Of a stretch of DNA of 64,000 nt, positions 37,401 through 46,388 are shown one piece after another. The stretch spans positions 62,001 through 126,000 of the forward strand of contig NZ_BAKX01000003.1 in NCBI RefSeq assembly GCF_000614585.1. The letters run 5' to 3'. Source of the DNA: Porphyromonas gingivicanis JCM 15907. GTDB taxonomy: Bacteria; Bacteroidota; Bacteroidia; Bacteroidales; Porphyromonadaceae. Under the pieces are notes generated by a model. The model saw nothing but the letters and a program-made list of their open reading frames with translations. It was not told the DNA's origin and did not search any database. Each line of letters opens with the position of its first letter. Position 1 is the stretch's first letter. Both the position numbers and the translations under genes were made by a program.

Positions 37401-40113
37401 TTTGATCCGTGAACGAAAGTCGAGGTGCAAAAGCCCAAAGGTCTTTTCCGAGAGTTAGTTTTTTATCTCGAAGGGAGAAGATAACAATCTCCTCTGGAGT
37501 ACTTTCTATTACTTTTCCCGAGGGTAATGTGTAGGAGAATGAGAGGTAATACTTTCCCGAGGGTAACGAGAGCCAAGAATCGGGTAGGGCATGCTTTTCA
37601 TAACACGATAGCTCCCCTCTGTAGGCAATAACTCCTTGATCTGGAGAGTCTTTTCTTAGTTGATATTGTACAACTCCCTTTAGAGTTTCTCCTTCGTGAT
37701 TGGATACTTTAAGTTGGAGTGTTTCTCGCTCTGCCTTTCCTTGCTCTTTAACCCAAGTCGTGCTACCGATATACTCTAAATAAACCTCTTGGTCGCCTAT
37801 GGTTAAGAACTTCTGTTCTGTTTGACTTTCGCCCGAGGGGGCTATTACTGTAACTTCACAAATGTAAGTATGGTATTGAAAGGGTTTTTCGAGCTTGCTT
37901 TCTTCTTCGCTCTCTGTAGAATAAAGGCTTAAATCTTCGAGGGGAAGGGAGATAGCGAAAGAACCATCTGAGGCTTCGATGGCAAACTTACCCTCGTTAA
38001 GTAGCTCTCTTTCGGAATGGTTGTAGTCGATGTACCTTGCCCCCCAAAGAAACTTTTGTCCCAATAGTTTATAGCGTACTTCTGCCCCCTTCAGAGGTTG
38101 TCCTGATAGAGTCTGACTGGTGCCTTTTAGCATTACAGTATCTCCTACCGAGTAGCTACCTTCCAAAGGGAGTAGAGTAACTTCAAAAGAGGGGCGTTTG
38201 TACTCCTCTACTTGTAGGTAATAATTCTCTAAGAATTTGCCTTGGAGTGTGTTTATTGAAAGTCGGTAAGTCCCTCTTTGACCTATGGAGGGTAGAGTCA
38301 GAGAGCCTTGTGCCATTCCTATACTATCGGTAGATAGCTTTTGGCGAATAAGCTCTTCTCCAGAAGGTGTTAATAGGATAAGTTGAAGCTCTTGATGGGG
38401 GAGTACTTGAGCCTCCTTTCGTTGATACCCTACTTGGTAGGCTATTATGACGAATTGAACCTTTTGTCCTGGTCGATATAACCCTCTATCGGTTATAATC
38501 TCTGCTTTTTGTACACGTTTGCCGAACTCTAAGCGAGGTTGCCCACCATACAAGTAGGTATTGATTTTGAGTAGAGGTTGGGGCATGCCACTCTCTTTTT
38601 GAATAGCTTTAATCTCTTGGCTTAGGGGCAGACATCCCAGTTTATCGGGGCTAACTTTTTTTAATAGCGTATAGGGGGCTTTTTCTTTGTACTCCTCTTT
38701 GTGCCACAGTTTGTAGGGCGATGTTATAGGGTTACCGCTCCAGCCCTCTAAGAGTTGTAGCATCTTTTGGTTAGAGGCAAGTTCTATTTCTACGGGTAGG
38801 TAGTCCACTACTTGTAGGTCAAAGGTTTGCACTGCTTCGGAGTCTTTTAGTTCATTGGTCGAGAGTCTTATCCGATAGTCTCCCACGGGGAGATTTTTCA
38901 GAGATATAGTGTCTAAAGATAGAGTATAGGGCTCTTGTTTAGAAGGTTTTACGAGTAGGGTAGTATACTGTTTTTCGAAAGTTTGTAACTCTTTTTCATT
39001 TTCATTGTAGTGGCATTGCAGTAGAGTTAAAGTGTACTCTTTAATCTGATAGCTTTGGATATACAAATGAATTTCTCTGCCTACAAGCAGAGTTGAGTTG
39101 GATAGGTCTGCTTGGCTGTAGGGTTGCTTTAAGGTGATGGCCAGTTGTTGCAACTGCTTGCTGGGGTTAGATGCGTGATAGGCATTGTACTCTTCGATGA
39201 GCGCGATAGCTCGCGCGGGTTGCCCTTCTGAAGCGAAGTACTCCACGGTTTTTACGACCAAAGGGTATGCCCATTTTTCTTTGTAGATAGTAAAAATAGA
39301 CTCAGCTAATTGCTTCTCTGCTTTATGAATGGGGGCAGTACCTACATGGTACTGAATGGAGCTATTGAGCCATTCAATCAATCTTTTTTCTTGTGGGTAG
39401 TGAGAAGTTAAGAGGTCAATTTCTTGTTGTATAAATCGTGCCCACTCTAAACGCTCTTTTCGCTTTAGGTTGCGAGCAATACCACTCCAATTTACTTTGT
39501 CTAAAGCGAGATACCAGTAGGGGGTACCCTGCTGAAGCAACTCTTGGAGCGATTGGCTCGAGGTGCTATACCTTTGAAGAAGAGCCTTTTGTCCCTGTTG
39601 TTCTTTTACTTTTGTGAGTAGGAGGAATAGGTTTTTTATCTTTTGACTTACGAAAGCCTTGTAGTCTGAAGAACTCCAATACTGAGGTTGAAAGGGATGA
39701 ACTTCTACCGTGAAAATCTCTTGAGGCGATAGGTAGAGTTGAGAGTAGTGATGTAGTTGAAAAAGAAGCCAAATTATCTGTGCAGATGGTTCAAAAGAGG
39801 AGATCGCTTGGTTAGTGCGATGCATATCTTCGTAGAAAAGAGTCAGAGGGTCGCCCCAATCTTTCTGTTTGAGAGCCTCCTTTTTCCCCTCCAAAAGTTG
39901 GCAGATAAAGTCCACGTTTTGGAGGTTGATAGCGAGGGGAAGGGTGGCATCAACTATAGCAATTACTTCGCTTGGGAGACGCTCTTCTTGTGCTTTTTGT
40001 AATTCTTGCATCTTCTGCTCCAACACTTGTGAATGTTGAGCCAATAAGGGTATAGAGCTAAGTACCATTACAAGCAGTGTGAGGGGATAAATTATCGAAC
40101 GGAAAGATTTCAT
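34420..40113 (-). CDS. Alpha-2-macroglobulin-like protein without a thioester motif
   Basis: A very large exported protein of about 1,897 residues, with a signal peptide (MKSFRSIIYPLTLLVMVLSS, cut near LAQ). An in-frame Met seven codons upstream is possible but spoils the signal. The first 500 residues are helical; then come MG-type beta domains, including DRGLYRPGQKVQF (near 550), and the alpha-2-macroglobulin core with AFFYPNLQTDTEGKLTW followed by SITRWR (near 1,135-1,165). At the place of the thioester CxEQ the sequence reads YLSMQSSVNS (near 1,355), so no covalent protease trap can form. Such proteins guard the periplasm or outer surface against proteases. Divergent from the GH3 fusion gene. 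Confidence 0.88.
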   Translation of the reverse strand: MKSFRSIIYPLTLLVMVLSSIPLLAQHSQVLEQKMQELQKAQEERLPSEVIAIVDATLPLAINLQNVDFICQLLEGKKEALKQKDWGDPLTLFYEDMHRTNQAISSFEPSAQIIWLLFQLHHYSQLYLSPQEIFTVEVHPFQPQYWSSSDYKAFVSQKIKNLFLLLTKVKEQQGQKALLQRYSTSSQSLQELLQQGTPYWYLALDKVNWSGIARNLKRKERLEWARFIQQEIDLLTSHYPQEKRLIEWLNSSIQYHVGTAPIHKAEKQLAESIFTIYKEKWAYPLVVKTVEYFASEGQPARAIALIEEYNAYHASNPSKQLQQLAITLKQPYSQADLSNSTLLVGREIHLYIQSYQIKEYTLTLLQCHYNENEKELQTFEKQYTTLLVKPSKQEPYTLSLDTISLKNLPVGDYRIRLSTNELKDSEAVQTFDLQVVDYLPVEIELASNQKMLQLLEGWSGNPITSPYKLWHKEEYKEKAPYTLLKKVSPDKLGCLPLSQEIKAIQKESGMPQPLLKINTYLYGGQPRLEFGKRVQKAEIITDRGLYRPGQKVQFVIIAYQVGYQRKEAQVLPHQELQLILLTPSGEELIRQKLSTDSIGMAQGSLTLPSIGQRGTYRLSINTLQGKFLENYYLQVEEYKRPSFEVTLLPLEGSYSVGDTVMLKGTSQTLSGQPLKGAEVRYKLLGQKFLWGARYIDYNHSERELLNEGKFAIEASDGSFAISLPLEDLSLYSTESEEESKLEKPFQYHTYICEVTVIAPSGESQTEQKFLTIGDQEVYLEYIGSTTWVKEQGKAERETLQLKVSNHEGETLKGVVQYQLRKDSPDQGVIAYRGELSCYEKHALPDSWLSLPSGKYYLSFSYTLPSGKVIESTPEEIVIFSLRDKKLTLGKDLWAFAPRLSFTDQKLPELYIASQSDKQPIFYLVSHEGGTEELKQLPLMGRNTLQRLHISLPSKPLAPEYEVQKINVLLYTVKDGVLLEKRISFQREEKAQNPTLTWHSFRDRVIAGSQEQWSVQLSYPNQKPFAHAQSMVWMYDSALDYIAPYTLPEYTLVQPLYFSTATVRSLLYTGNLYPQPMPIALESTRTGRSKSALRQKGRKDTSWAEIENAVESIDSDTFDENQAKKSVNAIRHNFAETAFFYPNLQTDTEGKLTWCATLPQSITRWRLCIFSYDPYLNYTNHDRYIEAYKKFSVEPMMPRFVRIGDETHIQGVIRNLTEESLETRVVFEVFEPSTDSVLYCTEQSLILNANRQEAFKFAYYPTSNYPIVGIRIVAQAGAFSDGEQHLLSQLPAGKNIQQAFPIVNKGERTHLYSLKELFPKNTEPQGAFLTVNVVSNAELLTLLALPYLSMQSSVNSVDLLASIYSQSTLKRLLQKPAIKNWMKWKEMQLRYGKEAGRLSTTNLPQQQPLEETPWKSFAQAEEEHTRALLRWTETPSQTLLTLLSDLQKMQQDSGHWIWYKGMSESPYLTPIIIEMLGRITPNLTNTQEREVVQKMLSKAWKGYVQDLLKRYDTEIKKADSNKAMLYPAIEYLYLHHRFRATKEIEDSKEKDFYSYALTLLKKEAQRIPLSLLPSSAMALYHAGAHREAEKMARSLESHLSPNNEKGAFFAGLNNRYHWYSPSMRMQLITMELFNLIGGRESTINAMKHWIVNQKRTTLWDSPLASIWAIESLFSNEEKDKANYSLDTISITLPLRTGGTLLQKGEEVQITRPLESLDLSLPVKVEQSARDKQLWGGVHASFYQDFEEVAPHDLPSLSVNRLLFVRHQEAGEEKLIPITAETPLSVGDRIITQLHIKCDRDFDFIALIDTRIGGCEPVEQTSGYKWNKSIDYYREIRDSETRFYLQHISRGEHFLQYEQVVVRSGSYTAGIATLQSAYAPEYSAHTGGTPRITIQSTDK

Positions 40114-40273
40114 AGGCATCTGATGGATAGGCAAATGTTTCTATTCTAATAGAGATTACTTATCTGATGTTCGAAAGATACAAAAAGGATATGAGTAATA
40201 GCCGTCTGAGAGAGAGGAACGAGTTGGCTAAAACCTATCTTTCGTCTCCTCTTGGTAGATTTCTTCAAAGGAT

Positions 40274-40383
40274 TTGAAAGACGGTTTCAAAAGGGTTAAT
40301 GGTTACACTCGAAAGGACTAATCCTTTTGAGAGTTTGTACAGATGTTTAGGGTTACAAGGGTTAATGGTTACATCATCTCTCT
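40274..40383. repeat. 22-nt periodic repeat array D (upstream of the GH3 fusion)
   Basis: Units at 40274, 40296 (TTAATGG), 40318 (CTAATCC), 40340 (CAGATGT, weak) and 40362 (TTAATGG), spaced 22 nt. Most units match the other arrays better on the minus strand, where AACCATTAACCC recurs; one unit contains TCTGTACAAAC, which is also found in array F. Confidence 0.65.
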
Positions 40384-40427
40384 ATATCGTTTTTTGAGAA
40401 CTCCGATAAAGCCCTTTTTACCTCCTG

Positions 40428-40458
40428 TTTGAGGTCTCGATAAATGGGAGTACCTTTG
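40428..40458 (+). promoter_or_regulatory. Promoter of the GH3/beta-lactamase-fold gene (near-leaderless)
   Basis: TTTG at 40428-40431, a 19-nt spacer, then TACCTTTG at 40451-40458. A full consensus match. The ATG at 40467 begins 9 nt after the box ends, so the leader is predicted to be 0-3 nt. Confidence 0.75.
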
Positions 40459-40466
40459 TAGGTAAG

Positions 40467-43400
40467 ATGAAAAAGTATCGGTTGCTATCGTTTCTCTTGT
40501 GGGTCTCCCTATGGAGTTCCATTACTTGTTCCCTTTGGGGGCAGGGTTATCCTCGTATAATAGAACCCTCTCGCAGGGCGCAGGCGGAGAGAGAGGTGGA
40601 AGAGCTCCTGTCTCGGATGACGCTTGAAGAGCAGGTAGGGCAACTCATTATCCCCGTGATTTACCCCTCCTCTTCCGAAACTGCCATTCAGAGGGCTAAG
40701 GCGGAACTTAAAGCCTCTTATGCAGGAGGTATTCTCTATCAAAAGGGAGAGGCTTACGACCAATGGGTAATGAATCGAGCCCTTCAAAGGGAGATGCGCA
40801 TACCTCTGTTGATAACTGCTGATGCCGAGTGGGGATTGGCAATGCGCCTCTCTAATACAATACGTTATCCTCGTAATATGGCACTTGCAACGTGACAGAA
40901 GAAAGCTTACTGTATGCTTTTGGAGTTAGTATGGCACAGCAATGCAAGGTGATAGGAGTTCACGCTAATTTTGCGCCTGTATTGGATATAAACAACAACC
41001 CTCGCAATCCCGTTATTGGCACACGTAGTTTTGGCGAAGATAAAACGACTGTAATTCGTTATGGGTTGGCATATTCGGAGGGTTTGGAGCATGGAGGTGT
41101 GCTCTCTGTAGCTAAGCACTTCCCAGGGCATGGTAATACTTCGGTCGACTCGCACCATGCTCTCCCCACGATCATCGGCAAGAAGAAAGACTTAGAAGAA
41201 CTCGAATTGGCTCCCTTTACCTCCTACTTTAATCGTGGATTCGGAGGGGTTATGGTAGGGCATCTCAATGTGCCTTCGATGGACAAATCGGGTACTCCAG
41301 CTTCAATGAGCAAAAAGATTACGACCACACTGCTGCAGGAAAAAATGGGATTTAAGGGACTTATTTTTACCGATGGTATGCAGATGAAAGGAATGCAACA
41401 GAAGGGGATGCATCCTATTAGTGTACGTGCTTTCCTTGCGGGCAATGATTTCCTCTTGGGACCTATCAATGCTGCAACCACCCACAAAGAATTGCTCCAA
41501 GCAGTGCAGACTGGGGTAATAGATAAAAAGGAAGTTGAAAATCGGTGTCGTAAAATACTTCTCTACAAATGGTATTTGATGGGAGGCTCTCTGAAACCTC
41601 TTGATGTGCCTACTTGGACGCAAGAGGAGTTTTATACCCAGCTCAATACTCCAGAGGCTCGCACCTTGGCGAACGAACTTTGGTGGCAGTCCATCAAAAT
41701 AGTACGTGGCGAAAATGTTCTCCTTCCCTTGAGTAGGAAAAGTAAACGCTCCTACGGTGTGGTAGATATTTATGCTTCTGCACAAGCTCCTAAAGAGTTT
41801 GGAAAAACGTTACGAAAGATAGGAGTGCCTATAACTAAACAGCTACAGCTATCTGCTAAGGCTACTCTTCCAGACCAAAATAAGAATTTAGACGAGTTGG
41901 CAAAATGCGATGTAGTTTTTGTAAATTGTTTTGTAGGTAAAGGCTCTCCTCATAGTGCTTTTATAGCCCAAATAGCGGAGCGTACACAGGTGGTTTTTAC
42001 CCTCTTTACTTCGCCTTATGCCCTGTCTCATTGGCAGTCTACTCTCTCTCAAATCCAAGGTGTAGCTTGTGCTTATGAGGCTAATGAAGAGGCACAGAGA
42101 GCCGTCGTGGGGCGTTACTTCAATATAGATCCTAACGATGTAGAGATAGTACAAACTCCTCCCAAGGAAGTGAGAAAGGGGGCTACGACATCCCCAGTAT
42201 CTCAAGGCGATAGTCGAGTAGTCTCTACTACGGAAATCTCTACTCGAAATTTTGCCTCTTTGGAGCGCATCGTACAGCAATCCATAAGAGAGCGAGTATT
42301 TCCTGGGTGCCAAATCGTAGTGCTCCACAAAGGGAAGAGCGTGTATAACAATGCTTTTGGTACTACGGAGGGTACGCTCTCTTCTACTTCGGTAGGTAAG
42401 AATACGATTTACGATGTGGCGTCAATTACTAAAGCCTGACCACTACTCCCATAGTGATGCAGTTGGTTGCACAGGGAGTATTGAAGCTCTCGGATCGAGT
42501 GGATAAATATATCCCCGAAGTGAAGAATACACCTGTTGCTCGTATTACTCTTAAAGAGCTTTTGCTTCATCAATCTGGGCTTATTCCTACCATTAACTTT
42601 TATGTTGATTTACTTAACCCCTCTTCCTACGAAGGCTTTCCTCTATTCTCTTATCGAAGTAAATCGGGTTGGAAGCAGATAGCTCGCAATACGTGGGTAA
42701 ATCCTGCTATACAGTACGATGAAAGTAAGGTGGCAGAGGAGAAAAGCCGAGAGTTCTCCATTCCTTTCGGTAATCATCTTTATTTGCGTAACTCGTTTAA
42801 GGAAGAGATGTTGGAAAAGATTGCTATGACTCCCCTCAAATCGAGAAATACATACCGATATAGTGATGTCGGTTTTATTCTCGTTGGAGTAATGGCGGAG
42901 CGTGCCACAGGTAAATCATTAGAGCAGTTAGCACAAGAGCTGCTATACGAACCTATGGAACTACACTCTTTGGGTTATTTACCATTGAAAAGGTTTTCAG
43001 AGTTAGAGATAGCTCCTACCCAAGAACAATGCTTTCTAAGAGGTAAAGTGTGGGGTACTGTAGATGATGAGACAGCTGCTTGCCGAGGTGGAGTAGCAGG
43101 CAATGCAGGTCTTTTTGCCACAGCTACAGAATTGGCGGAGGTAGCTCAAATGATTTTGGACAATGGCTCTTATCACCAACAGCAGATAATACCTTCTTCT
43201 GTGGTGCGTCAGTTTCGCTCTACAAGAGGTGTAGGAGGCAGGCGTTCGCTTGGCTTCGAGATAGGACGTCCAGGAGTGAATATACCTGAGGTTGCCTCTC
43301 TGCAAACCTTTGGGCATAGTGGTTTTACGGGATGTGTTGTCTGGATAGATCCTTCCAATGAGTTGGTCTTTGTATTCCTTTCTAACCGTACTTATCCAAC

Positions 43401-43485
43401 TCGACTCAACAATAAATTAATTTCTCAAAAAACGCGCCTCACACTGCTCGAAAGCACCTATGAGGCTCTGGGCATAATTAGTTAA
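40467..43485 (+). CDS. Fused GH3 beta-N-acetylglucosaminidase and serine beta-lactamase-fold protein, interrupted by two -1 frameshifts
   Basis: About 1,005 residues once repaired. A signal peptide (about 1-27) is followed by a GH3 domain of the NagZ type, with KHFPGHGNTSVDSHHALP and the catalytic Asp in FTDGMQMKGM, then a C-terminal class C beta-lactamase/PBP-like domain with SITK (SxxK), YSD (YxN position) and GHSG. One base is missing at about 40891 (GCA-AC-GTG) and one at about 42437-42438 (GCC-TG-ACC). All catalytic motifs are intact, so disruption by sequencing error is likely. This two-domain layout is known in Bacteroidetes. Probable role: cleaving or recycling peptidoglycan outside the cytoplasm. 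Confidence 0.88.
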
Positions 43486-43496
43486 ATCACATTATT

Positions 43497-44530
43497 ATGA
43501 TACATGTAAATAGCGAAGAGCACTGCGTAGAAAACAATCGCTCCTTACTAAACTTTAGCTCTACCGTATGGTATGGAGGCGACAATCAGTTGCTTACAGA
43601 GCACTTAATCCAACTGCTTCCTGAAAGCATTCAGCACTATCCCGAACCCGATGGTGCTACTTTGCGTAAGATGATTGCTCGTCGTCACGAGCTTTCGGAG
43701 CAGAACATTGTTATAACCAACGGACCGACTTCGGCTTTTTACCTTATAGCTCAAGCCTTTGCTGGCAAAAAGGTGTTGATACCTGTGCCAAGTTTTAGCG
43801 ATTATGAAGATGCTATGCGTCGCTACAATTTCGATATACGCTTGGTGTCTAACTTGACTCCAATAGAGGAGTGGCCTTTGGACGAAGTTGATTTTTGTTT
43901 CCTTTGTACGCCCAACAATCCTGATGGGCGTATTATGTCTCACTCGGAGTTGATTCGCTTAGTGAGCAAGCATCCTAACGTAAACTTTATCATAGACCAA
44001 GCATATGCCAACTATACCACTACCAATCTCTTAAAGCCTGGGGCTTCTAAGCAGTACTCCAATATTATTACTGTGTGGAGTTTTAGTCATACCTATAGTA
44101 TCCCCGGTTTGAGAATAGGCTATATTGTGGCGAATAAGAGTATCACCGAAGAGCTTTCAAAGTATATTATCCCTTGGTCTGTCAATACGTTGGCTATCGA
44201 GGCTGCGAAGTATATTCTTATTCATCCTGCTCAATTTACGCTCCCTATTAGAAAGTGCAGAGGGCTACACAAGAGCTTATCTCTAAGCTGAGGGTCTTTG
44301 ATGATTTGGAAGTTATCCCCAGCGAGACAACTTTTTTCTTAGTACGCTTAAAGACGGGCACAGCAGCTCAGTTGAGAGACTATTTGCTTACAAACCATAA
44401 TATATTGGTGCGAGATGCCAGTAACTTCCATGGTTTGAACGAATCCTACATCCGCATAACAGCCCGAGACGAAGAGACTAATAACATACTGGTCAAAGCC
44501 ATTGAGCAGTGGATTGCCGAGAGCAAATAA
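43497..44530 (+). CDS. Class I/II aminotransferase-fold protein, PLP lysine replaced, with a -1 frameshift
   Basis: Resembles histidinol-phosphate aminotransferase and threonine-phosphate decarboxylase (CobD-type). Conserved parts: YPEPDGATLRKMIA, ITNGPTSAFYLIAQAF, CTPNNPDG, FIIDQAYANY, PGLRIGY, and a C-terminal SYIRITAR carrying the carboxylate-binding Arg. At the PLP-lysine position (usually S-x-T-K or SFSK before the PGLRxGY box) it reads SFSHTYSIPGLRIGY, so His replaces Lys. The codon is CAT, not one step from AAA/AAG. One base is missing in the A run at 44252-44254 (AGA-AA-GTG); repair gives about 344 residues. It follows the GH3 gene by 11 nt and ends at a terminator. Confidence 0.78.
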
Positions 44531-44687
44531 ATCTTCTTGCACTACCTGTTTTTGAGTGAGTTTATTGCTTCGCCTCTTAAAAAGGAGAGAGAAAGGCAGA
44601 CTATTCAAAGTCTTTGTGTCGGAGAGAGCGTTGTTTGTACTCCAAAGAGTTGGTTTTTGAAAATAAACCTCAGTTGACTAATATATA

Positions 44688-44719
44688 GGAGACCGTATTT
44701 CGGTCTCTTGTTGTTTTTG
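44688..44719 (+). terminator. Terminator between the aminotransferase and comF
   Basis: GAGACCG (44689-44695) pairs with CGGTCTC (44701-44707), loop TATTT, followed by TTGTTGTTTTT. It ends 4 nt before the comF start codon. Confidence 0.75.
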
Positions 44720-44722
44720 ATT

Positions 44723-45439
44723 ATGGCTATAAAAGTCTACCGATATAAGTCCCACACTTCGTCTGGAGAACTCCTGCGAGCTATTGTTGATTTTGTCTAT
44801 CCACGCTACTGCGCAGGGTGTGCTAAGCGACTTTCTCTTAACGAGTATGGAGTTTGTCCCTCTTGTTTCCTTACTTTTCCTCGTTTTGTTGAGTTGACGG
44901 ATAAGGCTTGGGAGCGTTTGCAGGGTACGACTTATCCTATACAAGGATTTTTGGGTGGCTATCGCTTTGAGAAACTCAATAGAGTGCAAGCTATGATACA
45001 CAATGTAAAGTATCATAGACATGCCGAGGCGGCAGTTGCAGTAGGTAGAAGTTTAGCGTTAGAATTGGGTATTTGTAAGGAAGATTTTGACCTTATCATT
45101 CCTGTACCTATTACTCGTCAAAGGGAAGCAAAAAGAGGGTATAATCAAAGTTCTCTTTTTGCTCAAGGTATAAGTATGGCTACGCAAATTCCTGTTGCAG
45201 AGCATGGACTAAAACGTAGTAAGGATAGTGAAAGTCAAACAACTCGCTCTCGTAAAGAGCGTCTACAAGCGATGAAAAATACTTTTCAGCTGGGAGTAGA
45301 CAGTATAGAGAAGGGGAGTCGTATATTGCTCTTGGACGATGTCTTAACTACAGGGGCTACTTTAGTTGCCGCAGCAGATGCCTTAACAGAAGCCTATCCA
45401 CAGAAAATAGTCCTTATGGCTGTTGCCGTGGATGTTTGA
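44723..45439 (+). CDS. comF: ComF-family phosphoribosyltransferase-like protein
   Basis: A 238-residue cytoplasmic protein. A zinc-ribbon-like pair of motifs (YCAGC and CPSC) at the N terminus is followed by a phosphoribosyltransferase domain with the PRPP-binding signature LLLDDVLTTGATL near residue 205. ComF proteins take part in DNA uptake in naturally competent species and occur widely in others. The ATG at 44723 is used; a TTG 15 nt upstream would lie in the terminator. Ends before a 350-nt spacer. Confidence 0.9.
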   Translation: MAIKVYRYKSHTSSGELLRAIVDFVYPRYCAGCAKRLSLNEYGVCPSCFLTFPRFVELTDKAWERLQGTTYPIQGFLGGYRFEKLNRVQAMIHNVKYHRHAEAAVAVGRSLALELGICKEDFDLIIPVPITRQREAKRGYNQSSLFAQGISMATQIPVAEHGLKRSKDSESQTTRSRKERLQAMKNTFQLGVDSIEKGSRILLLDDVLTTGATLVAAADALTEAYPQKIVLMAVAVDV

Positions 45440-45787
45440 AAAATGATAGAACTACTGAAAAGTTTTGGAGAGATAGAAACACAAAAGAGAGAGAGGAGGT
45501 AGTAGCACTTCTTCTTGGTACCATCGCATGGGCTTCGAAGCTCTTAAAAGAACTTTTTGCAAGACTTTGCAGAATACTGTAATCGCAACGATTACCGAGA
45601 ATAGTGGGGCTGTGGGTACTTGCTCTGCCCAGATGAATAACTGTACTTTAGGCTTTAGAAAGCATTGATACATTGAAAGAAAGGGGAATACTCAAAAGTA
45701 GAGGAGCGTCTGAATGTTCATAAAAATGTCGCAAGAGCGCTACTATGCAATAGCCTTATCTTACACACTGCTTACTTGGAGTGTAAG
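45440..45787. other. Spacer with no supported gene
   Basis: About 350 nt. Short reading frames exist on both strands but none has a recognisable family. A hairpin CTTACAC (45760-45766) / GTGTAAG (45781-45787) lies next to the terminator. It might be a decayed gene or gene remnant. Confidence 0.4.
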
Positions 45788-45794
45788 CAAAAAA

Positions 45795-45829
45795 GAGGTC
45801 GCCTACCGAATCGGTAGACGACCCTTTTT
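45795..45829. terminator. Bidirectional terminator between comF and the ompH genes
   Basis: GGTCG-x-CTACC (45797-45807) pairs with GGTAG-x-CGACC (45813-45823), with one mismatch and loop GAATC. An A run lies on the left and a T run on the right, so it works on both strands. Confidence 0.85.
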
Positions 45830-45852
45830 GTATAAAAAATACTTTGCTAAAA

Positions 45853-46350
45853 TTACTTGATGCCTAAGCGAGTTTTTACTTTGGCTGTAATATCCATAGC
45901 ATCTTTACCCACGTAGAGCAACATAGCAGACTCCACTACATAGGTACAACCTACTTCGTCGCCTACTTTCTTGATTGCTTCCATAACTTTTTGTTGGATA
46001 GGAGCAATAAGCGTTTCTTGTTGCTTTTGGATGTCCTGTTGCATTACTTGGACAGACTGTTGAATGCGGTTTTGCATATCAGAGAGTTCTTGTTGTCTGC
46101 TCTTACGGATAGCTTCAGAGAGCTTTTCTTGTTCTTTAGCAAAGGCTTCCAATTTCTTATTGTACTCTGTTTGCATAGTTTGTACCTCTTCGGTGTACTT
46201 AGCATCCAGCTCTTGCAAACGTTTCTGAGCAGCGGCACTTTCGGGAAGAGCCATCATAATCTCCTGAGAATTCACATGAGCAATCTTGTGCTGCGCCAAT
46301 AGCACCATTGGCAAAAGAGCCACAATAAGGCTGATAATAAGTTTCTTCAT
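45853..46350 (-). CDS. Skp/OmpH-family periplasmic chaperone (second copy)
   Basis: Binds unfolded outer-membrane proteins on the way to the BAM complex. The 165 residues begin with a signal peptide (MKKLIISLIVALLPMVLLAQ); an in-frame Met four codons upstream is less likely. The body is a long charged coiled coil (about 35-115), typical of OmpH/Skp. The end, VVESAMLLYVGKDAMDITAKVKTRLGIK, is intact. It follows the first ompH copy by about 38 nt and is the last gene of the bamA operon, with a strong terminator after it. Confidence 0.92.
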   Translation of the reverse strand: MKKLIISLIVALLPMVLLAQHKIAHVNSQEIMMALPESAAAQKRLQELDAKYTEEVQTMQTEYNKKLEAFAKEQEKLSEAIRKSRQQELSDMQNRIQQSVQVMQQDIQKQQETLIAPIQQKVMEAIKKVGDEVGCTYVVESAMLLYVGKDAMDITAKVKTRLGIK

Positions 46351-46388
46351 TTTGTCAATCAATATTTAATCTAATGTTCTTGTTCGTT

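Noticed and set aside
40880-42445. Programmed frameshifting in the GH3 fusion gene
   Set aside because: The breaks do not lie on a slippery heptamer followed by a clear pseudoknot. Similar -1 breaks occur in unrelated genes across the window, which argues for a general cause.
45452-45673. A 73-codon minus-strand reading frame
   Set aside because: No recognisable family and no promoter; kept only as an open question in the findings.
46355-46388. C-terminal extension of the first ompH gene to 46355, overlapping the next gene
   Set aside because: The extension is in the wrong frame; the expected family end (IYANPGIDISDQVLKKMGYS) is in the next frame and stops at 46389.
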